Below the pieces are notes generated by a model. It was not told where the DNA came from. It made no database searches and saw only the letters and a program-made list of their open reading frames with translations. From Paenibacillus_E allorhizoplanae (GTDB taxonomy: Bacteria; Bacillota; Bacilli; Paenibacillales; NBRC-103111), in the NCBI RefSeq assembly GCF_927798215.1, contig NZ_CAKMMW010000004.1, forward strand, positions 62,001 through 126,000: a stretch of DNA of 64,000 bases. The letters run 5' to 3'. Each line of letters opens with the position of its first letter. The first letter of the stretch is position 1. Below, in pieces: positions 16,078-24,099 of this stretch. The position numbers were made by a program, and so were the translations under genes.

Positions 16078-18990
16078 TCAGTTACCTATGGTATTTTGAA
16101 GAAACGCCAAATCCGCGAGAATGACGTCTGCGAACGCTGCGTTAATATGTTTGCCTTTTTGCGAGCTTACTGCATTAGTCATGGATTGGATGCTGTTTTC
16201 GAATTTCTTAGCATTGCCTTGATCTCGCTGAATATTTTTCACGTGAGACATCAAGCTGTTGCGGATACCGTCATTGCTAATCCATTCGTTAACACTTCCG
16301 TATTCCAGCAATTCCTCCAGATGATTCGCATCCATTCGAATGACAAGCTCTAATTCCACTACAGTTTGGTTACCAGCCCTATCTAAAGCCGTAACAACGA
16401 TTGGGTACGTGCCGACCCCCAACTCGTAAGCGTTTAAAGCGATCGTGGTCCCCACTGGCTCCCCATTGAAAATCACTTTAAGCGAGTGTAAGCCACTTCC
16501 TCCGTTATCGTTAGCCTTAATGTCTACAGCAACTGATTCGGTCTGCAAGAACGACAGCTGCTCCAATGATTCGATGACTGGCGGCGTGGAATCTTGCGTC
16601 TCCGTACCTCCTTCTAACAGACCTATGCCCTGATACGGAGAGGCTGGGTCGAGTCTGAAGTCTTCCTTCATCCGCGTCAAGAGCCTCCAGGTAGATGGAT
16701 TCGTCGTAGGATTTTTGCCCGTGTGGGTTCCCGGCTCAATGCTTTCGTACAATTCACCGGTTGGGAAATAATAAACATAATCGCCATAATTGAAATAGAT
16801 CGGCTCTTTATACAAATCCGAGTAATCGTCCCATCTCTCCACCTTACTCCAGTCAAAATCGACAGGGAACGTCACGTCTCTGAAAAGAATTGGTGCCGCA
16901 TCAGCTAACGTGCTATTGTCTGTTGCCGATATGTTGCTTGTAGTCCCGTTATTTCCTCCAATTGCATCAATGAATACTTGCTCGCCATCAAGAGTATTGT
17001 TACGGAAAATCATCGAATTGTGTGTATTGTCTTGAACATAAAGCAGTTTGTTCGCATTTACTTGTTCGCTAGGTAACTCATCATATTGGTAATTGAATTG
17101 CTGGACGATATTGTTCTCGAACCGGAATTTCGACGCGTAGTTGGAAGGCGTATTATGAACATAGGCAAGGATATCTCGTCCATAGGAGAAGTAATTGTTG
17201 CGGAACACGACTTCATCAGTCGGATCAAGTAGCTCTCCGGGTGCTGCCGATAATCTTAGCGTGAAAAGGTTGCTGGCACCTCCTATAAACACATTGTCAG
17301 AGATTTCTGCGCTTCCAATGCGTTGACTATACTGGAAGACCCCGTCCTGCCAGAGCTGGAATGGATCTTTCCAATCCAGAGAGCTCATCACGACTACATT
17401 GTTATGAACTTTGATGCCATCCCCCATATTGGATAACTGAATGCCTTCCGTTCCTGACCGTAGGACCCTGTTGTTATAGATCTCCAGATTGGTAAAAATA
17501 TGCTGCTTGCTGAGATCGCTGCTGGTATTGCCGATATACATCCCTTCAGACTCCGCATCATGGATGTACATATCATGGATTTTGACACCGTCCATCGTTG
17601 CTGTCGGTACACCATCCGTCTTAATTAACAGTCCAGCAAAACCGGCATGAGCAACTTCCATATACGAAAGTTCGAAGTTTGTAGCACCGTTGCCTACACC
17701 AATCCCATTGGACGTATTTCGGCCGACTTCTATACCGTATTTGCCAGCGGAATCGGCATAATTGCCGTCCTTATGTCCCTGATAGTGGACATCTCCGGTT
17801 TTTAATTCTTCGTTATATTCCCCAGTCAAAATCCAGTTTGCACCGCCTTCGATGGACAAGGTATAGGCGTGTGTACCGCTAACCGCTACTTTACCGCCAT
17901 AGTTGGTAATAATCAGAGGATTATCGGCGCTACGTTTGGGGAGGTTGCCCAATTTGATATATTGATAGTCCCCCGAGGGTATGTACAAACGCTCAAGTGT
18001 TTGCCAATTCACATTTTTGAAAGAGGCTTGCAGGTCCTTGTAATAGATGTTGGTATTTCCTTGATCAGGCAAGATCAACTGGCTGTACTTGGAAATGACG
18101 ATCTCTTTAATTCCTGTCACGCCTGATCCATCTAGTGCCGTTGCCTTTACCGTCACCGTACCTTCCGATCCTGCAGTAAGAAGTCCATTCGCGTCAATGG
18201 TTGCACTTCCGGTTCCATTCTGGACGGACCACACATAGGATTTGTCGGTTGCGGTAAAAGGCTGTACGACAGCCGACATCTGCAGTACAGCGTTCGTCAA
18301 CATGCTAGTTGCCCCGCCTGTACCCGATACGGTAATTCCGGTTACAGCGCGGAATGGCGCCTCCTGAACTCCGTTGCCGTTGGCATCGATCCAACCAATC
18401 ATTGCGTATTCACTAGCTCTATTGGTCATCGTAGCAGGACCACGGAGTAGCAAATATCTAGCCTTTGGCGAAACAGGGTTATCGCTGACATCACTGTCCA
18501 TGAACCATGGTGTCGTGGAGCCCGTTGAAAGACCTTTTGCGCTATTGAAGTTGAGGCGGTTTTCCTTGTAAACGCTGTCAATTACCGTGTTGATATCATT
18601 ATCCCACCAGAGTTCCGCGTAGGGGGACTGATCGCCCGAGCTGGACGCTCTGTATTTGGTCCATGTCGACGTAATCCTAACCTTGCTCCAATCTGCTCCG
18701 AAGTCCAAGTAACCAACCCTGCCTCCGTTATAAGCGGGGGCATCCGCAGTTCCTACGCCCCCAATAGGAAGGCCGGAATTCTCATCTAGATCCGGTTGAC
18801 CGTCAAAGGCTCTATCCAGCGGAAAAAATTGACTTCCTGCTGCTGCACCTGCCGAGACCGGCCGAACAATTTGCAGTCCTTCTGTCCCCGTAAGGCTTTG
18901 TAGCGGTTCGCTTTCCATGGCTTGGATACCTGTAGGTACCATCGATAAACTCAACATCATGCACATCCATAAACAGCTAAGCCTCCTCAT
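16078..18990 (-). CDS. Secreted right-handed beta-helix protein, paralog, with C-terminal Ig-like domain
   Basis: The start is ATG 18990, 5 nt behind AAGGAGG (18996-19002), giving 970 residues with a signal peptide (MRRLSCLWMCMMLSLS...). One N-terminal sandwich module (about 35-200), a BIG2 domain (about 210-300) and a beta-helix (about 310-740) are close in sequence to the 13103-15967 protein. The extra C-terminal part holds an Ig-like domain (TPPVIESLEQLSF to about 855) and a helical end (LEELLEYGSVNEWISNDGI...) like the cell-wall-near tails of other Paenibacillus exoenzymes. It probably cuts or binds the same polysaccharide outside the cell. The gene follows GH172 by about 60 bp and lacks its own YesN-type box, so it is likely cotranscribed with it. 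Confidence 0.85.
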   Translation of the reverse strand: MRRLSCLWMCMMLSLSMVPTGIQAMESEPLQSLTGTEGLQIVRPVSAGAAAGSQFFPLDRAFDGQPDLDENSGLPIGGVGTADAPAYNGGRVGYLDFGADWSKVRITSTWTKYRASSSGDQSPYAELWWDNDINTVIDSVYKENRLNFNSAKGLSTGSTTPWFMDSDVSDNPVSPKARYLLLRGPATMTNRASEYAMIGWIDANGNGVQEAPFRAVTGITVSGTGGATSMLTNAVLQMSAVVQPFTATDKSYVWSVQNGTGSATIDANGLLTAGSEGTVTVKATALDGSGVTGIKEIVISKYSQLILPDQGNTNIYYKDLQASFKNVNWQTLERLYIPSGDYQYIKLGNLPKRSADNPLIITNYGGKVAVSGTHAYTLSIEGGANWILTGEYNEELKTGDVHYQGHKDGNYADSAGKYGIEVGRNTSNGIGVGNGATNFELSYMEVAHAGFAGLLIKTDGVPTATMDGVKIHDMYIHDAESEGMYIGNTSSDLSKQHIFTNLEIYNNRVLRSGTEGIQLSNMGDGIKVHNNVVVMSSLDWKDPFQLWQDGVFQYSQRIGSAEISDNVFIGGASNLFTLRLSAAPGELLDPTDEVVFRNNYFSYGRDILAYVHNTPSNYASKFRFENNIVQQFNYQYDELPSEQVNANKLLYVQDNTHNSMIFRNNTLDGEQVFIDAIGGNNGTTSNISATDNSTLADAAPILFRDVTFPVDFDWSKVERWDDYSDLYKEPIYFNYGDYVYYFPTGELYESIEPGTHTGKNPTTNPSTWRLLTRMKEDFRLDPASPYQGIGLLEGGTETQDSTPPVIESLEQLSFLQTESVAVDIKANDNGGSGLHSLKVIFNGEPVGTTIALNAYELGVGTYPIVVTALDRAGNQTVVELELVIRMDANHLEELLEYGSVNEWISNDGIRNSLMSHVKNIQRDQGNAKKFENSIQSMTNAVSSQKGKHINAAFADVILADLAFLQNTIGN

Positions 18991-19084
18991 ACTTACCTCC
19001 TTATCGTGATACAAGTTATACATAACCGCGTTAGCGTGTCATGCCATACAGAACAGGGAGATTACTAATACGAGTGGGGATAAC

Positions 19085-20194
19085 TCATTCCAGCTCATTC
19101 CCCCAAAGCTTGCCCGAGCCTTTGGACTTTCTCCACGCATCCCGCCAGCGGTGAACGTCGCTCGCCGTGATTACTGGCATATTTTGACGCAATGATCTCT
19201 GCGGAATCGCTGGAAAAGCTTTATGCGGCTCACTTTGGTACCAATAGGCAACACTGGCGATGTCTAATGTCAGCACGTTAGCATGCCCATGCTCAATGCT
19301 GGAGCGGAGTGACTTGCGGAAATGAATGGAATCCTCTAACAAAAAACGGTAACAATGCGTACGCCCCATAAAACCTAGCTTATCCGGTATTCGCGCGTAT
19401 CCGAAGTAAGGATGGGTATACAACTCGTTCGGGCACCAAGAGGAATTGAAGAAATCCTCCGTGCCTGTGCCATGCAACGATCCCGGCCATGGTTCACCAT
19501 CTACCATAAACATGTCGTCGCCTTCTCCATACCACATCGGTCCTGGACTATCGACATAGTAATTAACGCCGACAAAATGTCCACGTCCCTCAATTTCTGC
19601 AAACAAATAATTGCCTTCATCCGTTTGATTTTTCGGCGGTTCACCCATAAGTCCCCACTCGTTCTCTTGCTCACCTGACGGTTCGGTTATTTCCCGATTC
19701 CACCAGGCGTGAAACCGTCCTGCATCATCTGGTATAGAAGCATGCTCCTCATAATCAATGTAATAATAAAAAGAGGGGACCTCGAACTCCGAGTCGTTCT
19801 CGAGTGTGATTTTCGCACCTTGGGAGAACGGCATCGGGAAGTAACAATTCAGTCCCCTTCCTCCTGCTGGAGCCGCAGCCATCGGAAGGGAGGCAAATAA
19901 ATAATGCTCGCCCCAGCCCTGTCCGAAGAAATCGCCGATTGGACTTTGTACGCTTGGCTCCGATTCGCCGTCCCAGTACATGCGCAAAATTAGGTTGCGA
20001 TTGTACATGGGATCCTTCGCATTGATCGTTATCCAAATATGTTTGATAATCCCCGCATTGTGCAGCTCAGCAAGAACTGCCGTGTCTCCAGGCTTAATTT
20101 TAATATAATCGTCATTTCCTCCCGATCGGTCGTAGCTCGAAACCCGAAGTGTTCGGCAATTCTGAAATCGATACAATCCATCCAATAAGCCCAT
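19085..20194 (-). CDS. GH172 (DUF2961) glycoside hydrolase
   Basis: The frame can be read from 20245, but ATG 20194 is chosen because GAGGAGAG (20201-20208) lies 6 nt upstream; this gives 369 residues. The protein shows the DUF2961 core: LHNAGIIKHIWITI, LRMYWDGESEPSVQSPIGDFF and PMPFSQGAKITLEND, then TGTEDFFNSSW. This family is now GH172, with members acting on alpha-D-fructofuranosides or D-arabinofuranosides. There is no signal peptide, so it likely acts on imported fragments. It is the first gene of the locus; promoter site 2 (20253-20307) drives it with the two beta-helix genes. The furanoside substrate is inference from the family. Confidence 0.88.
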   Translation of the reverse strand: MGLLDGLYRFQNCRTLRVSSYDRSGGNDDYIKIKPGDTAVLAELHNAGIIKHIWITINAKDPMYNRNLILRMYWDGESEPSVQSPIGDFFGQGWGEHYLFASLPMAAAPAGGRGLNCYFPMPFSQGAKITLENDSEFEVPSFYYYIDYEEHASIPDDAGRFHAWWNREITEPSGEQENEWGLMGEPPKNQTDEGNYLFAEIEGRGHFVGVNYYVDSPGPMWYGEGDDMFMVDGEPWPGSLHGTGTEDFFNSSWCPNELYTHPYFGYARIPDKLGFMGRTHCYRFLLEDSIHFRKSLRSSIEHGHANVLTLDIASVAYWYQSEPHKAFPAIPQRSLRQNMPVITASDVHRWRDAWRKSKGSGKLWGNELE

Positions 20195-20252
20195 TAAGAT
20201 CTCTCCTCGGTTTAGTGGTCGTAGGGAAGTTGGCCTTCGCTTCATAATTCTT

Positions 20253-20307
20253 ATTGTATGGTTCGCCTATACATCAAACAATGAGGCAATCCCCCGATTT
20301 GCATAGA
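20253..20307 (-). promoter_or_regulatory. GH172 promoter with YesN-type box (site 2)
   Basis: On the minus strand TTGTTT (20276-20281) and TACAAT (20253-20258) are 17 bp apart. The 36-bp block 20272-20307 carries the full CTATGC-N3-TCGG-N2-GAT-N2-CCT-N2-TTGTT pattern, 78 bp from the start codon. Confidence 0.75.
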
Positions 20308-20336
20308 CATCGAACGGTACTTACTCATTCAATGAG

Positions 20337-20377
20337 AAAAAGCACGTACCCATCCCATCGGGATGTGTACGTGCTTT
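20337..20377 (-). terminator. Terminator after the GH88-DUF2264 operon
   Basis: AAAGCACGTAC (20339-20349) pairs with GTACGTGCTTT (20367-20377); an inner CATCCC/GGGATG stem extends it. On the minus strand TTTTTCTC follows. Confidence 0.85.
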
Positions 20378-20395
20378 GAAATGACTAGTCTACTC

Positions 20396-21550
20396 CTATA
20401 ATGCTTTATCTATTGCAACCGTCTGACTCGACCAAACTTGCTGTGAGGTCCACGGTACATCCGCACCTTGCCAGAACGTATCATTCGCTGCCAAGCCAAG
20501 CGGTAAAAATACTGCAGAGCATAAGTATAAGCTTCCTGTTGAGATGTACGGCTCGCCAAGCTCTGGCTGATGTCCGCAAAGTCCAATCCGCAACCAACCG
20601 CCTTCATCGAAGGTGTTTGGTGCTTCAATCAATCTGCGGATGACAGCTGTTAAAGCTCCGCGTACTTGAGCCGGTTGGACGCCAACAGGCAACTCTCGCC
20701 GCTGTGCTGTCTGCGCCAGCGATTGGAAAGCTCCGAAGCGATAAGCTAACGAACGCCCAATCGCTGGGAATGTACCTTCTGGAGAAATCATACGCTCCTG
20801 AACGGCTGCATACCGCTGCGCACGCTTCAGGACATTCTCACGCATTTTTCCCCAATCGTCATAATACGTATGCACATGCTCAATGATATCCACCATCATC
20901 GGCTGAATAACGAAGCTGTTGTAGTAATCCGCATGATAATCCACGCCATCACCATACAAGCCATCACCTAGATACCACTGTTCATGTTGTTTTAACGCAA
21001 AATCAACACGCATATGATCCCAGTCTTCGCCCATAACACCAAGCGCGGTTTCCGTCATCGCTGCGAAAAGCAGCCAGTTATTGAAGCCTGGCTTGCGCGT
21101 CCGTGAAGTTTTCATCGCGGCAGCGAGATTCTTTTGAACGCGAGAGTCCAAGCTATGCCATAGCGTATTCGGTGCACGCAAAATGGCATGCGCCAAGAAT
21201 GCGGTATCTACGATTGGCTGCATTCCCTGAGCGAAGTTCAAGAAATCCGGAGATTCCGGATCCGTTGCCGCATCCATTGCTTCTCGTACGAGATTACCGT
21301 ACGCCTGACGAAGCTGTTCCTCCTCGGCATCTAACGCTGGTGTCTCTAACCAAGGTGCCATCCCGACGAGCGTACGACCGAACGCTTCGAGATGCGTGAA
21401 CGCGCGTTGCTCTTCTTTTTTACATTCAACTGGCATTGTGGCTCGAAGTTGTCTACTTGCTAGCGCCCTAAGGACAGGCTCAGCGATGCGAAGCATCGTC
21501 TGAACCCAATAAGCGCGATCTGTTGCCACGACCGATTGTGAATTACTCAT
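20396..21550 (-). CDS. DUF2264 domain-containing protein
   Basis: The 384-residue protein is a DUF2264 family member, recognised by MDAATDPESPDFLNFAQG, GFNNWLLFAAMTE, WYLGDGLYGDGVDYHADYYNSFVI and the C-terminal GSLYLCSAVFLPLGL. The family has an alpha/alpha-barrel look and usually accompanies pectin or glycosaminoglycan genes; no reaction is established that I know of. It has no signal peptide. Its start overlaps the stop of the GH88 gene by 8 nt, so translation is coupled and the two proteins likely act on the same unsaturated oligosaccharide. Confidence 0.85.
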   Translation of the reverse strand: MSNSQSVVATDRAYWVQTMLRIAEPVLRALASRQLRATMPVECKKEEQRAFTHLEAFGRTLVGMAPWLETPALDAEEEQLRQAYGNLVREAMDAATDPESPDFLNFAQGMQPIVDTAFLAHAILRAPNTLWHSLDSRVQKNLAAAMKTSRTRKPGFNNWLLFAAMTETALGVMGEDWDHMRVDFALKQHEQWYLGDGLYGDGVDYHADYYNSFVIQPMMVDIIEHVHTYYDDWGKMRENVLKRAQRYAAVQERMISPEGTFPAIGRSLAYRFGAFQSLAQTAQRRELPVGVQPAQVRGALTAVIRRLIEAPNTFDEGGWLRIGLCGHQPELGEPYISTGSLYLCSAVFLPLGLAANDTFWQGADVPWTSQQVWSSQTVAIDKAL

Positions 21551-22664
21551 ACCAATACCCCTTGAATCCTTTTTCTAGACGAAGCAAGGCCTCTAAATAA
21601 TAGTAGTCTCCCCAAATGACATAATCATCCGGTGCAGCTCCGCCGCGAACACTATACGAACCGCGCTCAAGGAATCCTTGCGCATCTGGTTTGCCAATCG
21701 TAGCGTATGATTTCACTAGTCCAGCCATCGAACGTTGCACGCCATTTTCCAAATACGCACGATCCGGATCATCTGCTGCCAAATGCTCAAGAATCTCTAA
21801 CGCCCCTGCAGAAGCAATCGCAGAAGCAGAACTATCCCGCTTCGTTTCGGCATTTACTGGTGCATTGAAATCCCAATATACAACGTCATCTTCTGGCAAA
21901 CGCTCGAAGAAATAACGCGCTAAGCGTTTGGCTGTCTCTAAATAGAGCGGATTTTTCGTGTAGTGGTACGAAAGCGCAAACCCGTAAATCCCCCACGCTT
22001 GTCCTCTTGTCCAAGTCGATCCATCTTGATAACCTTGATGCGTTCCACCACGCAGCGGTTCGCCTGTTTCTTGATCGAAGTAGAAAGTGTGGTAAGAGGA
22101 ATCATCACCGCGCACCAAGTAGCGGCGTGATAAATCCGCATGGATGATCGCTACTTCTTTATATTTCGTATCTCCGGTCTGTTCATATGCCCAGTAAAGC
22201 AACGGAAGGTTTAACAGGCAATCGATAATGATCCGTCCGCCATTATGCGCGTCACCCTCAGGTCCCCAAGCTTGAATGTACTGGCCTTTTGGTCTCCAAC
22301 GCTTCATCAATACATCAGCAGCTTGCAAGGTAAGCTGTTTCGCATTCTCATCTTTCTCAAGAATCCACTGCGCCTTCGAAGAAAGGGAATATAGGAAGCC
22401 AATATCATGATGATCTAATCCAACATGATTCTCAAGTCTTTGTTTAAAGCTCGCTACCGTTTTCTGTGCAGCCTCTTGGAATACTTTGTCACCGCTATAC
22501 TGGTAGCTCAGCCACAATATCCCTGACCAGAAACCATCCGTCCAATCGGTATTCGGATTCAAATGATAAATATCGTTCTCACTGACATGAGGGAACTGAT
22601 CCCCGAAACGCTCAATATTCACTTTCGTCTTCTGCAAAGCATCCTCAATAGCTTGTTTCCACAT
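21543..22664 (-). CDS. ugl: GH88 unsaturated glucuronyl hydrolase
   Basis: The 373-residue protein closely matches the unsaturated glucuronyl hydrolase of Bacillus sp. GL1 along its length, including NTDWTDGFWSGILWL, LDHHDIGFLYSLS, NGGRIIIDCLLNLPLL and the C-terminal WGDYYYLEALLRLEKG. Catalytic D87 and D148 correspond to D88 and D149 of that enzyme. GH88 enzymes remove the 4,5-unsaturated uronic acid left by polysaccharide lyases, in the cytosol. It overlaps the DUF2264 gene. Two CG-centred operators at 22726-22774 lie upstream and suggest repression by a LacI-type regulator not found in this window. The lyase partner could be the heparinase-like protein at 55548-57371. Confidence 0.94.
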   Translation of the reverse strand: MWKQAIEDALQKTKVNIERFGDQFPHVSENDIYHLNPNTDWTDGFWSGILWLSYQYSGDKVFQEAAQKTVASFKQRLENHVGLDHHDIGFLYSLSSKAQWILEKDENAKQLTLQAADVLMKRWRPKGQYIQAWGPEGDAHNGGRIIIDCLLNLPLLYWAYEQTGDTKYKEVAIIHADLSRRYLVRGDDSSYHTFYFDQETGEPLRGGTHQGYQDGSTWTRGQAWGIYGFALSYHYTKNPLYLETAKRLARYFFERLPEDDVVYWDFNAPVNAETKRDSSASAIASAGALEILEHLAADDPDRAYLENGVQRSMAGLVKSYATIGKPDAQGFLERGSYSVRGGAAPDDYVIWGDYYYLEALLRLEKGFKGYWYE

Positions 22665-22725
22665 GTTAGAATCACTCCGTATCCCTTGTTATAGGTTGCT
22701 CAGTACCTGCTTCAACTTCACGAGC

Positions 22726-22774
22726 GTGTTAAACGTTTAACACTCATATTTAGATTAAATTGAAACGTTTAACC
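22726..22774. promoter_or_regulatory. Paired CG-centred operators, 32 bp apart
   Basis: GTGTTAAACGTTTAACAC (22726-22743) is a perfect 18-bp palindrome. A second site, TTGAAACGTTTAACC (22760-22774), keeps the core. The central CG pairs are 32 bp apart, about three helix turns, which fits cooperative binding of a LacI-family repressor. Confidence 0.65.
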
Positions 22775-22979
22775 TGTCAAGTAAAATTAACGGCTTTGAC
22801 GTCCTTTTGGACAAGAAAGTTGATCCAAAAATAGTGCTGTTGGTTGAAGTGAATCCGTGAGAAGCATTATTTTTAAAAATAGGCTTAACCCACTAAAAAA
22901 AAATAGAACCAACGTCAATTTTCTTACGTAATACTATTCATGCATGACATTCTTTCAGGGTTAGGGAGGTTTCTTGCTT

Positions 22980-23072
22980 ATGACAATGACATTAGCTTTT
23001 CACCAAAACACTTCAATACGGGACGCTATCTCTGAGATCATCTGGTATCTAAGAAAGAAACGTAGAATTTAA
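22980..23072 (+). CDS. Possible small peptide gene (30 aa)
   Basis: In a gap of about 500 bp between the GH88 start and the SDR stop, an ATG at 22980 sits 10 nt behind AGGGAGG (22963-22969). It opens 30 codons starting MTMTLAFHQNTSIRDAISE and ending in the basic LRKKRRI. A strong hairpin at 23108-23153 that can end transcription in this direction follows. I do not recognise the peptide. The rest of the gap (22775-22960) holds no other clear gene. Confidence 0.35.
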   Translation: MTMTLAFHQNTSIRDAISEIIWYLRKKRRI

Positions 23073-23107
23073 TCCTAGCACCATGCCCTAAAAAACATAG
23101 AAGAAGA

Positions 23108-23153
23108 ACAAAGCCTATGGCTTTCCGTTAACGGAGAGACATAGGCTTTGTTC
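23108..23153. terminator. Bidirectional terminator
   Basis: AACAAAGCCTATG (23108-23120) and CATAGGCTTTGTT (23141-23153) form a perfect 13-bp stem with an inner TCCGTTAACGGA palindrome. T-rich tracts follow on both sides; it ends the SDR gene and any plus-strand transcript. Confidence 0.85.
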
Positions 23154-23164
23154 TATTTGAATTT

Positions 23165-23947
23165 CTATAAGGCTGCGCCTTTTCCACCATCAATATTCAC
23201 AGAGGTCCCCGTTACATAGGAAGCTGCATCCGATGCTAAAAAGGTTATCACATTCGCCGCTTCCTCCGCATTACCAATACGGCCTAATGGAATATCATGC
23301 CGCGGGTCACTTGCGAATTCCTCCCAAGTAAGCTCTGGAGCCCGCTTTTTCCAAACCTTCTCGATTTGGTCACTTCGGATGGTTCCAATACACACGGTAT
23401 TGACTCGAATCTGTGCCGATCCCAAATCTTTGCTCATCGCATTCGTTAAAGCCAATCCAGCCGCTCTGCTGACCGATGTTGGAAGCGATGAGGCAGGAGG
23501 CGTCTTAGCCGCGGATGTCGTAATATTCACAATCGAGCCACCGCCTGCTTCTCGCATATGTGGAATCGCAAATTGCGAGCAATGAATCGCCCCGAATAAT
23601 TTCAATTCCAAATCTTGGCGCCATACAGCTGAACCTACTTGTTCAAATGGTGCCGCTGCGGAAGTCCCCGCATTATTCACAAGAATATGTAAACCGCCGA
23701 AACGTTGAACCGTTTCTTCTATTGCTCTCTGACAATCAGCTTCCGACGTCACATCCGCCACAATCGTAAGAACCTCACCTTCGGTTAGATTAGCAATTTG
23801 GACCGCAGCTTCTTGAAGCTGCTCTACATTACGCGCAAGAATAGCCACCTTCGCCCCTTCGCGGGATAAAGAAATCGCGGTAGCAAGTCCGATCCCTTTA
23901 CTTCCTCCCGTGATTAAGGCCACCTTATTTTGCAAGCCTAATTGCAT
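23165..23947 (-). CDS. Atypical short-chain dehydrogenase/reductase lacking YxxxK
   Basis: ATG 23947 is preferred as start over the longer frame because AAAGGAAG lies 8 nt upstream; the product has 260 residues. The Rossmann motif ITGGSKGIG (12-20), NNAG (91-94) and the ending SYVTGTSVNIDGGKG mark a classical SDR that binds NAD(P). The active-site positions differ: where Ser, Tyr and Lys are expected at S-x12-Y-x3-K spacing, the sequence has T144, T157 and R161. It may use another mechanism or bind ligand without classical catalysis. It is a single-gene unit between two terminators; the substrate is unknown. Confidence 0.88.
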   Translation of the reverse strand: MQLGLQNKVALITGGSKGIGLATAISLSREGAKVAILARNVEQLQEAAVQIANLTEGEVLTIVADVTSEADCQRAIEETVQRFGGLHILVNNAGTSAAAPFEQVGSAVWRQDLELKLFGAIHCSQFAIPHMREAGGGSIVNITTSAAKTPPASSLPTSVSRAAGLALTNAMSKDLGSAQIRVNTVCIGTIRSDQIEKVWKKRAPELTWEEFASDPRHDIPLGRIGNAEEAANVITFLASDAASYVTGTSVNIDGGKGAAL

Positions 23948-24047
23948 ATGGTTCGCTTCCTTTCCCTCAATAACAGAATAATAGCAATCTATAGATAAGC
24001 ATACGCCATCACAGCGCCATTTTTCAAATCTCATCTGAAATAATAGC

Positions 24048-24085
24048 AAAAAAAACCATCAGGACTTATCATCCTCATGGTTTTC
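24048..24085 (-). terminator. Terminator after the Gfo/Idh gene
   Basis: AAACCAT-C-AGGA pairs with TCCT-C-ATGGTTT; on the minus strand a run of eight T residues follows. Confidence 0.8.
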
Positions 24086-24099
24086 CATTATTTCCATTT

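Noticed and set aside
22665..22979. Riboswitch in the long leader before GH88
   Set aside because: The operators explain the region and I see no known aptamer core or terminator/antiterminator pair ahead of the GH88 start.
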